Assembly (NCBI GenBank): GCA_910586585.1
Contig: CAJUKA010000002.1
Span: forward strand, 1-26,198
DNA from: an uncultured Lachnospiraceae bacterium
GTDB taxonomy: Bacteria > Bacillota > Clostridia > Lachnospirales > Lachnospiraceae
DNA: 26,198 bases
Reading direction: 5' to 3'
Shown here: positions 22,635 through 26,198 of the stretch, one piece after another
Layout: each line of letters opens with the position of its first letter
Position numbering within the stretch: position 1 is the first letter of the stretch
The notes under the pieces: generated by a model
What the model was told of the DNA's origin: nothing
The model's input: the letters and a program-made list of their open reading frames with translations, nothing else
Databases searched by the model: none
Program-made: the position numbers and the translations under genes

Positions 22635-23846
22635 ATGAAAAGAAAGACAATGCGATTATGGCCAGTTCTGCTTGTAAGTATCATTCTTTTTGTGCAGGGA
22701 TGTTCTTTTGAGGAGAACTTGCAGTATTTTATGCAGGGAGAGACGCGCGAGTACGAGCCTGACATGCCGGAAACACAGGAGCTTGAAACGGCAGAACAAG
22801 ACTCACAGAGCGAAGAAGAACCGCAGATAAGAGAAGTATCAGAGCTTTACTATGCATATCATTGTCTTGATGCAGACAAACAGCAGATCTATCTTGAAAT
22901 GCTGGATTCTCTGACAGATTTAGAGCAGGATACACCACTTTCCACCGTAGACAAGTCGGTTTTGGATTTGGTGTTTGCCTGCGTAATGAATGACCATCCA
23001 GAATTTTTTTATGTGGAGGGATACCAGTATACAGAGTACACCACCAATAATATTGTCACAAATATTACGTTCAGCGGAACTTTTTCTATGACAAAACAAG
23101 AGGTTATGCAGACGCAGGTTTTGATTGAACAGAGCCTTGAGGAATGTTTTCGTGAGGTTCCGCTCAACGAAGACGAATACAGTACCGTCAAATTTCTGTA
23201 TGAATGGCTGATTGACCATACAGAGTATGACAAGAATGCTGCAAACAATCAGAATATTTGTTCGGTATTTTTGGAAGGCCGCTCTGTTTGTCAAGGATAT
23301 GCCAAAGCGATGCAATATATGCTGCAAAAGGCGCAGATACAATGTCTTATTGTGGCAGGCTTCACAAATGGGGAGCGTCATGGGTGGAATTTGGTACGGG
23401 TAAATGATGAATATTATTACTTAGACCCAACTTGGGGTGATGCATCATATACTTCGAACAATTCAGAGGATGGCTTGGACGAATTTGTTCCTTCTATTAA
23501 TTATGATTATTTTCTGGTGACAACAGATGAGATAACCAGAACACATTCCATTGAAAAAGTAGTAGAACTTCCTCAATGCACTGCAGTAAAGGATAATTAT
23601 TTTGTGCGGGAAGGGCTGTTTTTGGAAGGGTATGATGAGCAGCAGCTTGCACAGATATTTGACAGTGATGCTGCCAGAGAAGCGGGATATGTGACAATTA
23701 AGTGCAGTATAGAAACCTATGCGATTATGGTGCAAAATCTGATAGAGTCTCAGAAAATATTTGATTTTGTAAACAAACAAGGGACAAGTATCTCGTATAC
23801 ATGCAACGAAAATCAACAGACAATCAGTTTTTGGGATATTTATTGA
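22635..23846 (+). CDS. Lipoprotein with a transglutaminase-like (TgpA/Kyphoscoliosis-type) domain
   Basis: The N-terminus is a lipoprotein signal: basic start, hydrophobic core (WPVLLVSIILFV) and lipobox with Cys23 (VQGC). An acidic linker (about 35-60) follows. The domain from about 65 to 300 ends in a transglutaminase-like core with Cys219 in SVCQGYAKA, His249 in GERHGWNLV and Asp264 in LDPTWGD, a complete papain-like triad. The C-terminal 100 residues have no motif I recognise. Such extracellular domains are often proteases or peptide cross-linkers acting on cell-surface polymers; the actual reaction here is unknown. The gene follows prfC by 18 nt and may be co-transcribed. Confidence 0.82.
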   Translation: MKRKTMRLWPVLLVSIILFVQGCSFEENLQYFMQGETREYEPDMPETQELETAEQDSQSEEEPQIREVSELYYAYHCLDADKQQIYLEMLDSLTDLEQDTPLSTVDKSVLDLVFACVMNDHPEFFYVEGYQYTEYTTNNIVTNITFSGTFSMTKQEVMQTQVLIEQSLEECFREVPLNEDEYSTVKFLYEWLIDHTEYDKNAANNQNICSVFLEGRSVCQGYAKAMQYMLQKAQIQCLIVAGFTNGERHGWNLVRVNDEYYYLDPTWGDASYTSNNSEDGLDEFVPSINYDYFLVTTDEITRTHSIEKVVELPQCTAVKDNYFVREGLFLEGYDEQQLAQIFDSDAAREAGYVTIKCSIETYAIMVQNLIESQKIFDFVNKQGTSISYTCNENQQTISFWDIY

Positions 23847-23930
23847 CAATATAAAGGCTGACTTTGGCATAGGGTCAAAAAGAATGGAAATAATAAATAT
23901 AAGATAATACTATGCAAAATTTCAGTGTTT

Positions 23931-23939
23931 TGATATAAT
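23931..23939 (+). promoter_or_regulatory. Extended -10 promoter candidate of the asp23-nusB-xseA unit
   Basis: TGATATAAT contains a perfect TATAAT (23934-23939) with TG one base upstream. No good -35 is found 16-18 nt before it, which is common for extended -10 promoters. Initiation near 23946 would give a leader of about 97 nt. Confidence 0.55.
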
Positions 23940-23972
23940 TAGAAACAAGTGAGAAATTCTGAATTTCACGCA

Positions 23973-24027
23973 GAGTTTGTGTCTGTGCGGCATCCGCAAA
24001 CTCATTATATGCAAAAAGCCGCACAGA
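23973..24027 (+). promoter_or_regulatory. Leader with two interlocking helices upstream of asp23
   Basis: Helix 1 pairs GAGTTTGTG (23973-23981) with CGCAAACTC (23995-24003; one T-G pair). Helix 2 pairs TCTGTGCGGC (23982-23991) perfectly with GCCGCACAGA (24018-24027). The left arm of helix 2 fills most of the loop of helix 1, so the two are mutually exclusive or form a pseudoknot with almost no first connecting loop. Helix 2 ends 3 nt before the ribosome-binding region (GAGG, 24031-24034). This layout suggests control of translation, or binding of a ligand or protein. Pairing is seen; function is inferred. Confidence 0.6.
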
Positions 24028-24042
24028 AATGAGGAAAAAACC

Positions 24043-24426
24043 ATGGAGAAGGAAATGGAGAAGGGCGGCTGCGTATCCGTAAATGAAGAATTCGGTACAG
24101 TAAAGATTGCTAACGACGTTGTAGCCATGATAGCAGGACTTGCAGCAACAGAAGTGGACGGTGTGAGTGCTATGGTTGGAAATATTACAAATGAGCTGAT
24201 GGGCAAGGTCGGTATGAAGAAGCAGACAAAAGGAGTGAAAATTGATATCCTGGATAGTACGGTGTCTGTGGATCTTGCTGTAACGCTTGAATATGGTTTC
24301 AATATTCCTACCACGTGCAACAAGGTGCAAGAAAAAGTAAAGAATGCCATCGAAACCATGACTGGTTTTAAGGTTTCAGATGTCAATATCAGAATTGTGG
24401 GAATTAAAATGGCAGAAGGTAAATAA
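24043..24426 (+). CDS. Asp23/Gls24 (DUF322) family envelope stress protein
   Basis: A 127-aa single-domain Asp23-family protein. Family members (YloU/YqhY in Bacillus, Asp23 in Staphylococcus) are linked to envelope stress or control of acetyl-CoA carboxylase. The YqhY type commonly lies next to accBC and nusB. Recognisable blocks are GTVKIANDVVAMIAGLAATEVDGV and TVSVDLAVTLEYG, with the C-terminal VKNAIETMTGFKVSDVNIRI. The ATG at 24043 follows GAGG; an ATG at 24055 is possible. The in-frame extension up to 23977 lies inside the structured leader and is probably untranslated. Position before nusB favours a YqhY-like identity. Confidence 0.88.
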   Translation: MEKEMEKGGCVSVNEEFGTVKIANDVVAMIAGLAATEVDGVSAMVGNITNELMGKVGMKKQTKGVKIDILDSTVSVDLAVTLEYGFNIPTTCNKVQEKVKNAIETMTGFKVSDVNIRIVGIKMAEGK

Positions 24427-24430
24427 TCAA

Positions 24431-24850
24431 ATGAAAAAACAAATGAGTAGAAGAAAGCTTAGAGAACTGATATTTCAATTTATTTTCCGAATAGAGTTTC
24501 ATGACAAAGAAGAAATGCCAGAACAGGAGCAGTTTTTCTTTGAAAATTTGAAGTCGGAAGAATACGAGATTATCAGTGAAGACGCAAACTATATTTCTGT
24601 GAAAAGCAAAAATATCATAGAAAAACTAGAAGAGATAGACGAGATGATCAACAAACAGGCAAAAGGCTGGACAACACAGCGAATGGGCAAAGTAGACCTT
24701 ACGATTCTAAGACTTGCAGTATATGAGATTGTCTTTGATGAAGAGGTGCCCACAGGAGTTGCCATCAATGAAGCAGTTGAGCTTGCCAAGCAGTTTGGAA
24801 AGGATGAGTCTTCCGCCTTTGTCAATGGTGTGCTTGCAAAGTTTGCATAG
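24431..24850 (+). CDS. nusB: Transcription antitermination factor NusB
   Basis: NusB, with S10 (NusE), binds boxA RNA and supports antitermination on rRNA operons. From the ATG at 24431 the product has 139 aa, the family norm, and is all-helical. Family blocks are SRRKLRELIFQFIFRIEFHD at the start, GWTTQRMGKVDLTILRLAVYE in the middle, and VPTGVAINEAVELAKQFG followed by SSAFVNGVLAKF at the end. An in-frame extension to 24380 overlaps the Asp23 gene and lacks homology, so it was not used. The start is 4 nt after the preceding stop, implying coupling. Confidence 0.93.
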   Translation: MKKQMSRRKLRELIFQFIFRIEFHDKEEMPEQEQFFFENLKSEEYEIISEDANYISVKSKNIIEKLEEIDEMINKQAKGWTTQRMGKVDLTILRLAVYEIVFDEEVPTGVAINEAVELAKQFGKDESSAFVNGVLAKFA

Positions 24851-24888
24851 CGCTGATTATTGGATTCGTTCAAAACGGAGGCATATTT

Positions 24889-26121
24889 GTGAGGCAGAAT
24901 GTCTACACGGTTGCCCAGATAAATTCCTATATCAAGAACATGTTCACGCAGGATTATATGCTGCGGTCTGTTTTTGTGAAAGGTGAGGTAAGCAACTGCA
25001 AATACCATTCATCGGGGCATATTTATTTTACACTAAAAGATACAAAAGGGGTTATTGCCTGTGTTATGTTTGCCGGCAGCCGTACCGGACTTTCTTTCAG
25101 GTTGGAAGAAGGGCAGATGGTAGTGGTTGGCGGTACTGTTGACGTGTATGAAAGAGATGGAAAATATCAGCTTTATGCCAAACAGATAGCCCTTGACGGC
25201 GCGGGGGTACTATACGAAAAGTTTGACTGTATGAAGCGAAAACTAGAGGAGATGGGCATGTTTGCTCAGGAATACAAGCAGCCTATTCCAAAGTATATCA
25301 AAACGCTTGGAGTTGTCACAGCGCCTACAGGGGCAGCAGTGAGAGATATTATCAATATTGCGACAAGAAGAAATCCCTATATTCAGATTATTTTGTATCC
25401 TGCAATTGTTCAGGGAAGTCAGGCAGCAGAAAGCATTATAAAAGGTATTTTCGCATTGGAGCACCTTGGTGTTGATGTGATGATTGTAGGTAGAGGCGGC
25501 GGTTCCATAGAAGATTTATGGGCATTTAATGAGGAAGCAGTTGCGCAGGCAGTGTTTGATTGCCGCACGCCTGTGATATCCGCTGTGGGACATGAAACCG
25601 ATACAACAATTATTGATTTTGTTGCAGATTTGAGGGCGCCGACGCCATCGGCGGCAGCAGAACTTGCAGTGTATGATTTTTCACAGCTTATGGAGAAGCT
25701 TGAAAGATACCAATCAACATTAAACCACGCGATTTCACAAAAGATTCAAAAACAAAAAATTAGACTACAGACATTGCAGCTTCAGACAAAATATTTAAGT
25801 CCTGCAAATCAGATCCAACAAAAGCGGATGTATGCGTTAGATTTAGAAACAAAGCTTTCGGGGCTTATGGGAGATATTTTGGATCGGCAAAAATATAGGA
25901 TGGCGCTGTATGCAGAGAAGCTAAAGGGATTGTCCCCACTTGAAAAGCTTAGCCAGGGTTATGCATATGTAGAAGATGAGAATCACAAGGTTTTGAATGA
26001 TATTCATCGCACGAATTTAGGAGATAACGTGCAGATTTTTGTAAAAAATGGTGTTATTGGAGCGGAAGTCAAAGAAATTCGAGAAGCTTTAGTCCAGCTA
26101 AAAAATATCAACTGTTTTTGA
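24889..26121 (+). CDS. xseA: Exodeoxyribonuclease VII large subunit
   Basis: XseA is the catalytic subunit of exonuclease VII, which degrades single-stranded DNA from either end. The N-terminal OB-fold (about 1-100) shows VYTVAQINSYIKNMF, VKGEVSNCKYHSSGHIYF and TLKD. The catalytic domain carries GVVTAPTGAAVRDI, GRGGGS at 201-206 followed by IEDLWAFNEE, and VGHETDTTIIDFVAD with APTPSAAAELAV. A coiled-coil region and a short C-terminal strand domain (SQGYAYVEDE) close the 410-aa protein. It starts at GTG 24889 with CGGAGG seven bases upstream, 38 nt after nusB. The small subunit gene xseB, usually next, is not seen in the 77 nt left in the window. Confidence 0.95.
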   Translation: MRQNVYTVAQINSYIKNMFTQDYMLRSVFVKGEVSNCKYHSSGHIYFTLKDTKGVIACVMFAGSRTGLSFRLEEGQMVVVGGTVDVYERDGKYQLYAKQIALDGAGVLYEKFDCMKRKLEEMGMFAQEYKQPIPKYIKTLGVVTAPTGAAVRDIINIATRRNPYIQIILYPAIVQGSQAAESIIKGIFALEHLGVDVMIVGRGGGSIEDLWAFNEEAVAQAVFDCRTPVISAVGHETDTTIIDFVADLRAPTPSAAAELAVYDFSQLMEKLERYQSTLNHAISQKIQKQKIRLQTLQLQTKYLSPANQIQQKRMYALDLETKLSGLMGDILDRQKYRMALYAEKLKGLSPLEKLSQGYAYVEDENHKVLNDIHRTNLGDNVQIFVKNGVIGAEVKEIREALVQLKNINCF

Positions 26122-26153
26122 AAAATTTTTTCTGTTGGATAGTAAAGACGCAC

Positions 26154-26197
26154 GAGAGGAACTTTGATGGGAGTTTTTTTGAATGAAAGTTCCTCTC
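26154..26197 (+). terminator. Perfect 12-bp inverted repeat at the window edge, possible terminator
   Basis: GAGAGGAACTTT (26154-26165) pairs perfectly with AAAGTTCCTCTC (26186-26197) around a 20-nt loop that itself holds a T run. It lies 32 nt after the xseA stop. The window ends one base later, so a following U-tract cannot be checked. It may be a terminator, an operator, or the start of a dispersed repeat. Confidence 0.4.
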
Positions 26198-26198
26198 A

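Noticed and set aside
23977..24042. N-terminal extension of the Asp23 protein (22 residues)
   Set aside because: It lies within the two-helix leader, starts without a ribosome-binding site and has no family similarity; the ATG at 24043 has GAGG upstream.
24380..24430. N-terminal extension of NusB (17 residues)
   Set aside because: It overlaps the Asp23 gene, is not NusB-like, and the ATG at 24431 gives the normal length.

Overview
The window reads as the chromosome core of an endospore-forming member of the class Clostridia, most probably Lachnospiraceae. The reasons are gene order (rimP-nusA-rnpM-ylxQ-infB-rbfA-nrnA-truB-ribF), a complete spoIIIA operon, AG-rich Shine-Dalgarno sites, TTG/GTG starts and moderate-to-low GC. 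This assignment is inference; no rRNA is present. Essentially every gene lies on the + strand. I saw no insertion sequence, prophage, tRNA, CRISPR array or defence island.

Layout. 1-9024: the nusA-infB operon for transcription, ribosome maturation and translation initiation (rimP, nusA, rnpM, ylxQ, infB, rbfA), then nano-RNA degradation (nrnA), tRNA pseudouridylation (truB) and FAD synthesis (ribF). 9046-10533: a secreted SH3b-NlpC/P60 cell-wall hydrolase with its own sigma-A-like promoter and three phased TGTAAY boxes matching the WalR consensus. 10550-13451: rpsO with a probable S15-binding leader and a terminator, then pnp preceded by an 88-nt imperfect stem-loop. 13497-14340: endonuclease V, a terminator and a short relic resembling an ABC-2 permease. 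14479-19739: a probable sigma-E promoter and spoIIIAA to spoIIIAH, the mother-cell part of the SpoIIIA-SpoIIQ channel. 19765-23846: phosphopentomutase, release factor RF3 and a transglutaminase-fold lipoprotein. 23931-26121: an Asp23-family protein, NusB and exonuclease VII large subunit, behind a leader with two interlocking hairpins.

How the genes work together. The first block and the rpsO/pnp pair couple transcription (NusA, NusB) to ribosome assembly (RimP, RbfA, S15, TruB), initiation (IF2) and RNA turnover (PNPase, NrnA, RnpM). SpoIIIAA-AH form one machine that keeps the forespore active during engulfment.

No wholly new protein system is evident; almost all genes belong to known families. 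The points worth a second look are non-coding or architectural: the asp23 leader with mutually exclusive (or pseudoknotted) helices, the triple WalR-like array, the pnp leader stem-loop, a 131-nt dual-coding overlap of spoIIIAF and spoIIIAG, and tandem repeats expanding the disordered parts of IF2 and NusA.
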